Of a stretch of DNA of 64,000 bases, positions 23,885 through 33,648 are shown piece after piece. The DNA is from Protopterus annectens (taxonomy: Eukaryota; Chordata; Ceratodontiformes; Protopteridae): contig NC_056743.1 of the NCBI RefSeq assembly GCF_019279795.1, forward strand, positions 932,902,007 to 932,966,006, in the 5' to 3' direction. Position numbers and translations under genes: made by a program. The first letter of the stretch is position 1. Every line of letters begins with the position of its first letter. The notes below the pieces were generated by a model that worked only from the letters and a program-made list of their open reading frames with translations, did no database searches and was not told where the DNA came from.

Positions 23885-25952
23885 TGTAAATAAAATCACT
23901 TACATTGAGCAGGAAGATATAGCAAATCTACTGGCCAACAAATTCAGCTCCAATTGTATCTCTATCTCTCCCCAGCCACCCCTAGGAAATAGCATTGAAC
24001 ATACCTCCCCCCCCAGTATTACTAGGAAGCATCTCATCAGCAAGCTACCCAAGGCGAAGAATACCGCATCAATGGGCCTCAATGATATTGAAGGATGCTT
24101 CCTAAATAACATGAAACACAACCTTTCAGAATGACTTGAGTCACTATTTAACTGTAGCCTCCAGGCAGGCTTCTTGCCATGTGAATATAAAACTGCAATG
24201 GTCATCCTCCTACACAAGGTCAGGCCATCTTTGGATCCCTGTAACTACAGACCCATAAGTCTGACTAGTCTCATATGCAAAGCCATGGAAAGAAGTATCA
24301 TTGAAATCATTAACAGTAACAGGAAATCTTGAGACATTGGATCCAACCCAGTTTGGTTTTGTCAAGGGCAGGCTATGCCTACTCAACTAGGTAGACTTCT
24401 TCAAGAAGATCACTAAAACAATGGACAAGGGCAAAATAGTGCATACTGGCTACCTTGACCTGGCAAAGGCATTTGATTCAATACCCCATACAGGCATTGT
24501 ATGCAAACTCACAAAAATAGGTACAAACCCGTATGTCGCCCCCCCGGGTGGGTCTCAGGATCCAAGAAATTAAGATAGGGGAGTCCACCTTCATAAGGAG
24601 GCCTGTCACTAGCAGATTCCCTCAGAGCTCTGTGCTGGGTCCAGTCCTTTTCAGCATCTACTTTAAAGTCAAGACCAATTTTAAGGGCATCTGGATGACC
24701 AAGTTTGTAGATGATTTCAATGTAGGTGCAGTCTTAGAATCCTCTCCCAAGACACTAATTTCTTTCAGAAAGGGCTGACTCAGACAGATAACTGATGCCA
24801 GAACCATTGTCTAAAACTCAGTACCAGGAAATGCTAATAGCAATCTTTGGGAAGTTGGCTACCCATGGAAACTATCTTGCTTGATAACACACACCCCTAA
24901 GAATAGACCTAGTTGCCGGTATTTGGGGATGCATGTAGACAAAAACCTGGTCTTTGACTACCATATGTTTATCTAAGGAAATCATTCTGTGTTGCACAAC
25001 TTATAAAACACGGGTATGGCATCTAGGTCCAAGGGATTCATCACTTCACTATCTGGCCTTCATAAGACCAATTCTCAAGTGCAGTATCCCCTTCAGTATG
25101 TACCTGACCAGGCACATACAACAACTGGAACATCCACAGAGGTTCCTCATAAAAAGGGAACAGGGCTTTAGCAACATGTCCTTTTCAGATTGCCTCAAAG
25201 CTCTATCCCTGTTCTTGGTCTCCTACAAGCTGTTGAGGGGTGATTTTTGCCTGGCATACAAAGCATTCTTGGATCCTACTCTGATAGACCTTCTGCATAT
25301 CTACAAAATAAATAGCATCAGAATTACCCCATCAAGTGACTTAAACCTTGCTTGTGACATAAATAGGGCATGTTGGAGGGACAGTTATGTGTATAAGAGA
25401 CTGCTCCTTCTCTGGAACATACATGTGAAGCAGAGTTCTTACCTAACTCAATTCAAGTGTAACTTGGACCACTGGATTGGAGGTCAGAAATTCGCCCCCT
25501 AATCTGGCACATACATACCTAATGGACAGGTGCAGCCTTTGAATGCTTGATCACCCAAGCTCAAGCCTGCCCATACCCCTCAACTTGTCAGCAGAAGAAA
25601 TCTGGACAAAGCCATAAATAATAAGGAAGAATGGCCCACAAATAGAGACAGATTTTAAATCTTATAAACTTTCAAAGCTGATAGAATAATGAGTTCAGGA
25701 TTAATATGCATTTTCTGAAGGACATAAAGCTTGAAACTCAAATGTCTGTCATTTTAGTCACTTCAGTCCTCAATGATTTGCCAGAAAATCACAAATTTTA
25801 TGAGGTATAGGGCAAAAATATGAGGCAAAAAATCTGGACAGTTGAGAGGCATGAGCCTCATCTAAAACTCATCACATACATTTGGGATGCATGGCTAGGC
25901 TTAAAAAGCCCCCCTGTGGTCGTTAGCCTAGTACAAACACCTATGAACCTAT

Positions 25953-26276
25953 AATGCATGTATAACAAACTATATTTATTCAGCAAGAAATCTTAAGAGA
26001 GACACAATGTTAATGTTAATAATAATAACAATAATAGTGTTAATTTTTTAACAGAAAGTCTGAGCAGATAGCAACACCTGTCCACAAGATCAATTGAATA
26101 TTAGATAGGTTGCCGCTTTCCTTTGTGCATGCATTGTGATGTTTGTATGTTTTCTAACATTTAGTGAATGAGAATAAAAGAGAGACAGAGGAAGACTGAG
26201 TCAGTTCCCTGCATGTCAGCACAAGGCAGTTATTCTTCCATTTACTTAAAAGTTATAGAATGCAATTACACACCAT
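25953..26276. other. Unannotated stretch
   Basis: About 320 bp between CR1 copy 2 and PLE-2, with a short AATAAC repeat near 26020 and nothing else recognised. Confidence 0.5.
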
Positions 26277-26291
26277 AAAATATTAGGATAA
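26277..26291 (+). repeat. PLE-2 target-site duplication, left
   Basis: AAAATATTAGGATAA, matched exactly at 30013-30027. Confidence 0.9.
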
Positions 26292-26678
26292 GAAACAGGA
26301 TCCGGTACTATAAAGGTTGTCCAAAATAAATAGCCAGCAGCCCGTTGAAGTAAGTTAACAAAATTTTACTGTCCAAAAAATAAAAACAAACCAAAACACA
26401 ACTGAATTCCAAATAGTACAAAGTGCAAATAGTTCCATAGGTCAATTATTAAGCGCTTTCGTCTCCGCATCCGGAGACTTCCTCAGAATAAATTGAACAG
26501 AATCAGGTTTCCTTATATACACAATATGCTGAACCCATTAAGTCTTTAACCAATTAAGCATGAACACTAACAGGCAAAGCGGCATGAAAAATATATGTTC
26601 TGTTTAAAAAAAACATTCCATTTTAAAAAACGTGAATCTTGAAAACTTTTCGCATTTATAGAATCTCTTCGTGAATGA
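26292..26678 (-). repeat. Inverted end copy of PLE-2, left
   Basis: Reverse complement of 29589-29981. The first codons of the RT frame lie at its inner edge, so the coding region starts where the inverted copy stops. Confidence 0.9.
26451..26486 (-). ncRNA. Hammerhead-like ribozyme, left PLE-2 end
   Basis: On the minus strand CTGAGGA (the seventh core base is variable in hammerheads), a strong GTCTCC/GGAGAC stem II, GAAA and the palindrome AAGCGCTT. Stem I can pair over about 9 bp with one bulge (TCAATTTATT with AATAATTGA). This is the best hammerhead candidate of the window. One extra A between core and stem II is shared with PLE-1. Confidence 0.6.
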
Positions 26679-28624
26679 AGCCAGACAAGGGAGGGGGTGT
26701 GGTGTTTATGGAGACATGGGAATACATTAGGAAAATGAAAGAGATTTTAGACAAGGACCAAAACTATAGTATTGTGACCAAAAACGAAATTAATATTTTT
26801 TATAGGAAAATAGACCTAATTTTGGAAGACAATCTTTTTACTGGTTTGATAGACTTGGCTTTATACAAATACTTGAAAGTGGCCAAACCTGTCATCCCAG
26901 GTATCTTTGGAATTCCGAAAGTACATAAATCTTTACGAGACCCCCCCTTGAGACCCATTGTGGCATCACAGGGTTCAAAGATGCAGCCTATGGCTATATA
27001 TGTGGATGTTATGACTAAGGAAATTTATTCTAGATGGAAGCATATTTTAAAAGATTCTTGGGATTTTTTAAGCAAAATCAGCAAAATGTTTTTTAAAGAT
27101 AATATGTTTTTTATAACAATTGATGTAAAAGAATTGTTCACAGTTATACCCCAAAAAACAGGATTAGAGTGGTTTGAAAAAGTTCTGGGAGAGATGGATT
27201 GGCTTACACCTTCTGACTTCAGGAATGTATTAGAAAGTATGGAATTGGTGCTTAAATATAATTTTATTTACTTTGAAGGGGACTACTACCACCAAAACGA
27301 AGGAGTGGCTATGGGTTCAGCCTGCGCACCTGTGTATGCAAATATTATAATGTTATATTGGGAGAGAGAATATGTTTTTAAAACAGAATATAACCAATAC
27401 ATTGTGCAATATTTTAGTTTTTTAGACGATATATTTATTTTTTGGGAAGGATCTAAGGAGAAAATAGATGAATTTATAGGTTATATTAATGGCACAACCT
27501 CATTTTTGAACTTTACTTATGAGATAGAGACGGATGAGATGCATTTCTTGGATGTTAAACTTACCAAGGACAAGATTAATAAGTGTTACAAGTCAAACAT
27601 ATACAGAAAAGAACACTTTTCAAACTCATACCTGCATTATCAAAGTGATCATCCAAAACAACTCAAAAGGAACATCGTCAAAGGTCAGATGATAAGGATG
27701 GCTAGGATGATATCTGATGAGGCAGAATTTTTGAGTGAAATTATTTATTTGGAGAACCTCTTTATGGAAAGGGGGTACCCTATCAACCTTATCAATTCTG
27801 TCAAAGAATATGTGATAACAGGAAGGGGGACAAGATATAAGCCGCTTCTTAGTAGCGAATACCATGAAGTAGAAATTGTTAATTGTGGCGGACAGAATTT
27901 GGGTTGTGAAGAGAGAAGAAAGACAGAAGTGAAATCAACACCTTACCTGACTACCACATACTATTATGGTACCAAGTGGTTAAATAGGGGGATATACGAA
28001 ATTTGGGATATGTTCAAAAATATAGCAACCAAAACAGATATTTTTAAGAATAAATTAAGGTTTAGTTATAGGAGAAACTTCAATATTAAGAATATTTTAG
28101 AAAGAAAAGAAAACCAGGTGGAAGGTACTAACAGGAAACATGGAACACACAAATGTGGCAGGTGCGCACAATGTTCCTACATTTACAACAAGAAAGAAGT
28201 GACGATTGCAAGTATTCCCCAAAAGCTAGTAGCCAGTAGCTACAGCAGTTGTTACACCAAGGGCTTAGTATATTTAGTAATATGTACGGCTTGTGAGAGT
28301 TTTTACGTAGGAAAAACAGAGAGGTTGTTGCGAAATAGGATTTACGAGCACATTCGAGACATAAATAGACATAACGAAAACAATGCATTATACAGACACG
28401 CTATAAAGTGCGAAAAGGCTGACTTCAAGTTTTGGGTATTAGAGGTGGTACAATACCCTGAAAGAGGAGGTGACTGGGAAACTAAAATTGAGTATAGAGA
28501 AATGATATGGCAATTACGGCTAGATGCAAGTTGTGGCAAAGGATTAAATGACCACGTTTCCATTACCCCAGCACTCAAGATTTTAGCCACAGATCCCAAA
28601 ATAGCAAAGGGTGGACAACAATAG
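26675..28624 (+). CDS. PLE-2 reverse transcriptase with GIY-YIG endonuclease
   Basis: A 649-codon open frame starting at the ATG just before PDKGG (residues 3-7). The RT blocks are IPKVHKSLRDPPLRPI, FITIDVKELFTVIP, NEGVAMGSACAPVYANI and FLDDIFIFW with the catalytic Asp pair near residue 250. The cysteine cluster CGRCAQC (about 493) precedes the GIY-YIG domain (LVYLVICTACESFYVGK, about 530-546). The GLNDHVS motif near the end also occurs in the PLE-1 family. Compared with the 734-residue PLE-1 protein it lacks roughly 130 N-terminal residues. Confidence 0.92.
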   Translation: MKPDKGGGVVFMETWEYIRKMKEILDKDQNYSIVTKNEINIFYRKIDLILEDNLFTGLIDLALYKYLKVAKPVIPGIFGIPKVHKSLRDPPLRPIVASQGSKMQPMAIYVDVMTKEIYSRWKHILKDSWDFLSKISKMFFKDNMFFITIDVKELFTVIPQKTGLEWFEKVLGEMDWLTPSDFRNVLESMELVLKYNFIYFEGDYYHQNEGVAMGSACAPVYANIIMLYWEREYVFKTEYNQYIVQYFSFLDDIFIFWEGSKEKIDEFIGYINGTTSFLNFTYEIETDEMHFLDVKLTKDKINKCYKSNIYRKEHFSNSYLHYQSDHPKQLKRNIVKGQMIRMARMISDEAEFLSEIIYLENLFMERGYPINLINSVKEYVITGRGTRYKPLLSSEYHEVEIVNCGGQNLGCEERRKTEVKSTPYLTTTYYYGTKWLNRGIYEIWDMFKNIATKTDIFKNKLRFSYRRNFNIKNILERKENQVEGTNRKHGTHKCGRCAQCSYIYNKKEVTIASIPQKLVASSYSSCYTKGLVYLVICTACESFYVGKTERLLRNRIYEHIRDINRHNENNALYRHAIKCEKADFKFWVLEVVQYPERGGDWETKIEYREMIWQLRLDASCGKGLNDHVSITPALKILATDPKIAKGGQQ

Positions 28625-29588
28625 AAAGAAAACAAGGGGACTCCAAGGATCATTCAGTATTAAATTGTAATACCAATCAACACATTTTCTGAAATAAATT
28701 TAGAGTAGGATTTTCTGATGAATGTAGATAACAAATGTAAGTTTTAGAACTGTGAACAATCGGAATTCAGATTTTTAGATTTATATTGTTACATTTTTTA
28801 TGTCTTTTGGACATTTCATATTTACATATACATTTTTATATTTATACATTTTTATTCAATTTACATATTTTATATATTCATGTATTTATGTGTATGTATA
28901 TATATATATATATATGATTATATATTTATATTTATATATTTATATATTTATGTATTTATATATTTATATTTAAATGTGTATATTTGATAATTGTACTAAA
29001 TTTATAACAATGTTAATATTTATTGGTATTGGTCATCCATACGTGCACTGCACATTTATTTGCTGCTTATTCATGTTTTACATCATAATTTACATCATAT
29101 ATATCATACATATATATGTATATTGACATATTTATCAATAATTATATTTATATTCATACTAGTACTATGTTTACAGTAATTACATATTAAGTTCATAGAA
29201 CATATGTTTCTGGTTTTAATATTTTAATATAACTTAATTGGAATGAAGTTCAATTTTAATGATTTAATAACGGATTTTATGCTTATCCATCTGAAGATTA
29301 GTTAAAATATCAAAATACTACTGGGAAGTGACAAAAGTGTAGGTATTTGCATATGTATTTTGGTTTATCACATTTTACATGCATTGAATCAAACAATATA
29401 ACTCACATAAATGAACTATACAAATACACTACATATATTTTTATATTTTATAACTGTAAATCATAACATTCGTATGTTTTAAGTAGACTATAATAAACCT
29501 CTTCCTAGCATTAGAATCTATTTAACAAAATTAGGCATAGCTTCTTGAATGGATAAATATGAAAGATGAATTTATTAGTATAAGCACA
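28625..29588. other. AT-rich 3' region of PLE-2
   Basis: Noncoding, with TATATTTA-type low-complexity stretches near 28870-28985. Nothing else recognised. Confidence 0.6.
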
Positions 29589-29981
29589 TGTGTCATTCAC
29601 GAAGAGAGTCTATAAACGCGAAAAGTTTTCAAGATTCACGTTTTTTTAAAATGGAATGTTTTTTTTAAACAGAACATATATTTTTCATGCCGCTTTGCCT
29701 GTTAGTGTTCATGCTTAATTGGTTAAAGACTTAATGGGTTCAGCATATTGTGTATATAAGGAAACCTGATTCTGTTCAATTTATTCTGAGGAAGTCTCCG
29801 GATGCGGAGACGAACGCGCTTAATAATTGACCTATGGAACTATTTGCACTTTGTACTATTTGGAATTTAGTTGTGTTTTGGTTTGTTTTTATTTTTTGGA
29901 CATTAAACTTTTGTTAACTTACTTCAACGGGCTGCTGGCTATCTATTTTGGACAACCTTTATAGTACCGGATCCTGTTTCT
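29589..29981 (+). repeat. Inverted end copy of PLE-2, right
   Basis: Plus-oriented partner of 26292-26678. A further 31 bp follow before the target duplication. Confidence 0.9.
29786..29822 (+). ncRNA. Hammerhead-like motif, right PLE-2 end
   Basis: CTGAGGA with the same strong stem II as the left copy; the rest of the core is less canonical than in the left copy. It lies in sense orientation downstream of the RT. Confidence 0.4.
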
Positions 29982-30012
29982 TCATACTGTTTGGAATCTG
30001 AACTGTTTGGCA

Positions 30013-30027
30013 AAAATATTAGGATAA
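30013..30027 (+). repeat. PLE-2 target-site duplication, right
   Basis: Exact copy of AAAATATTAGGATAA at 26277-26291. Confidence 0.9.
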
Positions 30028-31364
30028 ACTGAAACGCTTAATATGTGTCAGCTGTAATGGACAAATGCTGGGAATGCACACAGCACCCATGAAAAGATAA
30101 ATTACTGAAAAACACTTTACCACTTTGTACTTCTTTTACTAGAATGGGTTTCACTACAGTGGGAGAGATGGGTGCAGTGTTGTTGCTGGTATATATTGTC
30201 TGACCAGCACACTGGAGTCCTTCTTTTGCACTATCGTTGTTTCATGGCTGTGCTGGATATACTAAAAATGTACTAAAAACCAAACACAGGCACAGGAACA
30301 CTAATCATCTGCTACACAAAATACACTGTTGTATCCTTTTTTTCCTTATGCTTTTTGCTGGCTTGGTAGCACTAAGTCCATGTCCTTGGTTTAATATCAT
30401 ACAAGCTTCAGCTTGCATCATGGTGATCAGCAAACGAAAGCCACAACCTCCCCCCCAAGATAGGTAAGTAAGCATCAGCCACTCAGTCCCGTCCCCTTCC
30501 TAAGTAGTTCTTCCATCTCCCAAACTACTCCTGAAACTCGAGTCATCTGGGTTGCAGTTAGGTCTTCATCCTTCTGTGGTGCAGAACTGAGCACATATTG
30601 ATGTATTCTGATATAACTTCATGCTAAAGAGACAAAAGAATTCCACTTAATGAGGCTTCATTGCATTTAAATCCTTAACCCAATCAATGAAGTTAAGATA
30701 TTAGTGTAAATTCCTTTATCAAAAAGCTACTATTGTAAAGTCAGGTTAACAAAATAAAATTACCTCTAACTGAAAAAGGGGCTCCATATTGTGGAAACTG
30801 CAAGTTGGAGGAAAATCAAATGAAAAAAGAACCAAGAAAACCAAGAACACTTAGAACTTCACAAAAATGTTTATAAGAATTGCACAAAAAATGTTTATAA
30901 GAATTGCACAAAAGCAGATGAGTCGGAGAGGTGCTTTGCAGGAGCTAAGTAGCACTTACTGAATCCAGGCTGACTGGTGAAAATAAACTTAGGACCATCC
31001 TTTTAGTGTAATGACTCAGTTTTTGGGCTAGCATATGAAGTTCATAATATATATTTAAATTTTATTAGACTCTTTCAAAATTTTGTTGAAGATCTCAGAG
31101 TTTTTCTAGAACTATGATTGTTTTTGTTTTAGATTCCGTAGGAACATTCAGTCTCCAGGAACTAAATCATACAAGTGTCCCACAATAAAATTCACTCTTT
31201 GCCAAATATTCTCAAGAAGCTGCAACTTCTAGTCTTTGCATGTTATCTAACTTTTGCTACAATATGGCACATTTATTTATTTATCTACCTTATCTAACGC
31301 ATTAAAATTAAGTCATCAGATGTGTGCAAAATAAAATCAATAAGCAGCTGTATGACTTGCATTT
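30028..31364. other. Unannotated stretch downstream of MIP
   Basis: Lies 3' of MIP, which reads leftwards. No gene or recognised element. A 20-bp direct repeat (AAAAATGTTTATAAGAATTG) occurs twice near 30865-30906. Confidence 0.5.
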
Positions 31365-31372
31365 ATGTATGA

Positions 31373-31414
<42 letters not shown>
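31365..31414. repeat. (TG)n microsatellite
   Basis: About 24 TG units. Confidence 0.95.
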
Positions 31415-31416
<2 letters not shown>

Positions 31417-31426
31417 ACGTGTTTTT

Positions 31427-31432
31427 TTTATT
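31427..31432 (-). promoter_or_regulatory. Possible polyadenylation signal for MIP
   Basis: AATAAA on the minus strand about 685 nt past the MIP stop codon. No transcript evidence is available and other AT-rich sites exist, so this is only a candidate. Confidence 0.2.
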
Positions 31433-32115
31433 CATTTTTATACTGTCACCCTTTGATTCCCTTGTAGATCACAAAGTGTACGAGTTCAAAGTTTGTAAAC
31501 GCATCAATAAATAGATAATACAGATTGCTGATTACGTAGGGGCTAAGCATGTTAGCCTATTTATGACAGAGTTTCTGTAACAAGAAAATGTCAAGTAAAC
31601 ATAATCCTAGTAGGTGGAATTGGCTGTACATTGCTTCCTGAAACTGACTAGGTGCACACTGCATTTCAGTCGCTTCAGCTGTCAAAGTTATTTGAACTGT
31701 GGTTGTAAGCAAACTCTTCCAGAGATACATTTTCAGTTGAGGACTGTACATGTTCCATTTTGATTATGGTGTTTTCTACAGAAGTGATAGTCTGTTTATC
31801 TTGTCATGATTTGAGAAGAAGAGCACTGCTTTTTTAACTATCCACTGAAGAAAATAGGAAATAAATGTAAAACAGAGAGGCATCATATCTTTAAAATAGC
31901 CACACAATGCATAAAATGGTAGTAAAGGGAGTTTTTGCTTCCCTGTCAATGAAGGAATGGAATAAAACATTCTGTCCCTCCCTTAAAAAAAAAATTCTGT
32001 CCCTCCCTGATTATGTAAATAACAGTGCCCTCCTTTACTGACAGTCTGGTGTAAGCAGTGATGAGGAGAGTTTGGTTCTGGCTCTTGTCTAAGTGCTGTT
32101 TCCTTTTTATAGAGA

Positions 32116-32292
32116 TTATGTCTTCAGCTCTATGGGATCAACTTGGATTTCCTGGGGTCGCTTAGATGTTACTGGATAGTTTCCTTTGAGGATTGCTAGT
32201 CGTTCTGATAGTCCTCTCATCCTGGGAAACAGGATAAAATCGTACACCACTCCTCCAATGGTGGCACCGATGAGTGGTCCTACCCAGTACAC
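32116..32292 (-). CDS. MIP: MIP (aquaporin-0), last coding exon (exon 4)
   Basis: The exon encodes 58 residues: the end of loop E, the sixth transmembrane helix (VYWVGPLIGA... VVYDFILFP) and the cytoplasmic tail. Human MIP has VYWVGPIIGG and LYDFLLFPRLKS at the same places and ends GEPVELNTQAL; this one ends VDPIELKT then TAA. An acceptor TTTTTGTCATTGCAG precedes GTG. FPRMRGLSERLAILKG corresponds to the calmodulin-binding segment that regulates water permeability. Of the three serines in that segment of human MIP (229, 231, 235) only the middle one is kept. AQP2, AQP4 and AQP5 have clearly different tails. Confidence 0.95.
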   Translation of the reverse strand: MYWVGPLIGATIGGVVYDFILFPRMRGLSERLAILKGNYPVTSKRPQEIQVDPIELKT

Positions 32293-32552
32293 CTGCAATG
32301 ACAAAAAGTCTGTTAGAGGTGATCAAAACAGCACAGATTCCATGCCAAAGGTCTACTAAACCTGATGATAAAGATACTGACAAAATAAAGATGAGGAGGA
32401 AGTTACAATAAAGCCAGGATATGGGAGATGGTGGAACTTTAACTTTCACCTCACTAATCATGGTGGTCATGGCGATTGCAGCCAGCTAATCCTAGTAAAG
32501 GATTTCAAACATCTTAGTAATCATTGTCATTAACAAGTGGTAACTTATCAAT

Positions 32553-33172
32553 GTGATAATCTACACTCTCCCAAGTGGTAATGTAGTAATGTGCTCATTT
32601 ACAGTGTTAATGTGGTAATATGATAATAGACAATCTCCTAAGTGGCAATGTGATAAGGAACAAGCTCCCAAGGTGCAATGTGGTATTGTAAAATCTCCCA
32701 AGTGGTTGTTTAATAATTTGGTGATGTACAAACTTCCATGTGGTAATGTGGGAGTGTAATAATGTAATGTACAATTTCCCAAGTGGTAATTGATAATGTG
32801 GTAGTGTAATATCTCCCAAGACAGGTACGGCAGTAATGTCATAATGTGCAATCTCCTAGATGGTAATGTGATAATGTGGTAATGTACCATCGTCCAGGTG
32901 GTAATGTGGTGATGTACAATTTCTCCAGTGGTAATGCAGTAATGTACAATCTCCCATTCGGTAATGTAGTAATGTACAATCTCCCAGGCGGTGATGTGAT
33001 AATGTGGTAATGTAGTATCTTCCAGGTGGTAATGTGGCAATGCACAATCTCCCAAGTAGTAATGCACAATTACCCAAGGGATAATGTGATAATGTGGTAA
33101 TGCACAATTTACCCAAGTGGTAATGTGAAAATCTCCCAAATGGTGATGTGGTAATGTATAATCACAACACAT
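32553..33172. repeat. Degenerate minisatellite in MIP intron 3
   Basis: Roughly twenty imperfect units built from GGTAATGTG, ATAATGTGGTAATGTACAAT and CTCCCAAGT blocks, unit length about 25-40 bp. The minus strand is open for 210 codons, giving a His-, Tyr- and Leu-rich repetitive translation (HYHLGD-type). I treat this as a by-product of the repeat rather than a gene. Confidence 0.85.
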
Positions 33173-33635
33173 CCAATAGCCCAGCAACAGCAAAAGGATA
33201 CACCAAGGAATAATCCAGAAAAGGTATAATGAACCTCTGAAACCTCAGGTTCATGTAAAAATGGTTTCAATGCTTTCAATACACTTTCTTCATTAACCAG
33301 TTACATGCATTTCTTTTGTATAATTCTCAGAATTGGTAACTGAATGGAGTAAATATATACATGCAATTCACAGATTTGCTCACAAGTTCATTTTTTACAG
33401 ACACAGTGTTTCCTGTGCACAGCATTTCATGAGAAATGAAATTACATTATTACATTTAAACCAGAGAATACAGGCAGAGAAAAGGACGTGGTCAGTAGGA
33501 GATCATTTAGTGAACAGTACACACAAGTTCTGAGTAATGTCTACACATGAAATTGAAGTTATGCAATTAAATAAGAGGCAGAGAAAGAGCTACATTAGGA
33601 AGCACTCATTCACAGAAAAGGCAATGTGAACACAT
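33173..33635. other. Unannotated intronic stretch
   Basis: No recognised repeat or coding frame between the minisatellite and CR1 copy 3. Confidence 0.5.
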
Positions 33636-33648
33636 CAAGTCAGGATTT

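Larger units (their letters stand above)
21930..25502 (+). pseudogene. CR1 copy 2 ORF2 remnant
   Basis: The EN is at about 21930-22640 and the RT at about 23890-25502, in at least five open pieces in different frames. The longest piece (24954-25502) is the C-terminal region, with FIRPILKCSIPFSMYLTRH and LLRGDFCLAYKAF matching copy 1. The active-site box reads FVDDF. Dead through multiple frameshifts and insertions. Confidence 0.8.
20975..25952 (+). mobile_element. CR1-clade LINE copy 2, old and interrupted
   Basis: Same order as copy 1. A zinc-finger-like QCSNC start near 21030 is followed by an esterase-like stretch (DGLHLS near 21805). The EN shows MGDFNYPTIYWES (22332) and SSLVRLDHK (22522), and the RT shows AYLDLAKAF-like GYLDLAKAFDSIPH near 24450, SVLGPVLFSIYF and KFVDDFN (24700). 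The tail is CACCTATGAACCTAT. It is clearly more diverged than copies 1 and 3 and carries a tandem duplication (22661-22978), a foldback insert (23091-23329) and a 103-bp insert (23782-23884). Confidence 0.85.
26292..30012 (+). mobile_element. Penelope-like element PLE-2, flanked by inverted end copies
   Basis: A second, different Penelope-like family. A minus-oriented end copy (26292-26678) is followed by one long RT/GIY-YIG frame, an AT-rich 3' region of about 950 bp, and a plus-oriented end copy (29589-29981). No ORF1 is present and the RT lacks its usual N-terminal portion, so this is a shortened insertion. The inverted ends are about 97% alike by eye. The 15-bp target duplication is exact, as for PLE-1. 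Confidence 0.9.

Noticed and set aside
32561-33193. Minus-strand gene of 210 codons
   Set aside because: The frame follows the minisatellite units, has no known domain and lies wholly inside a MIP intron.
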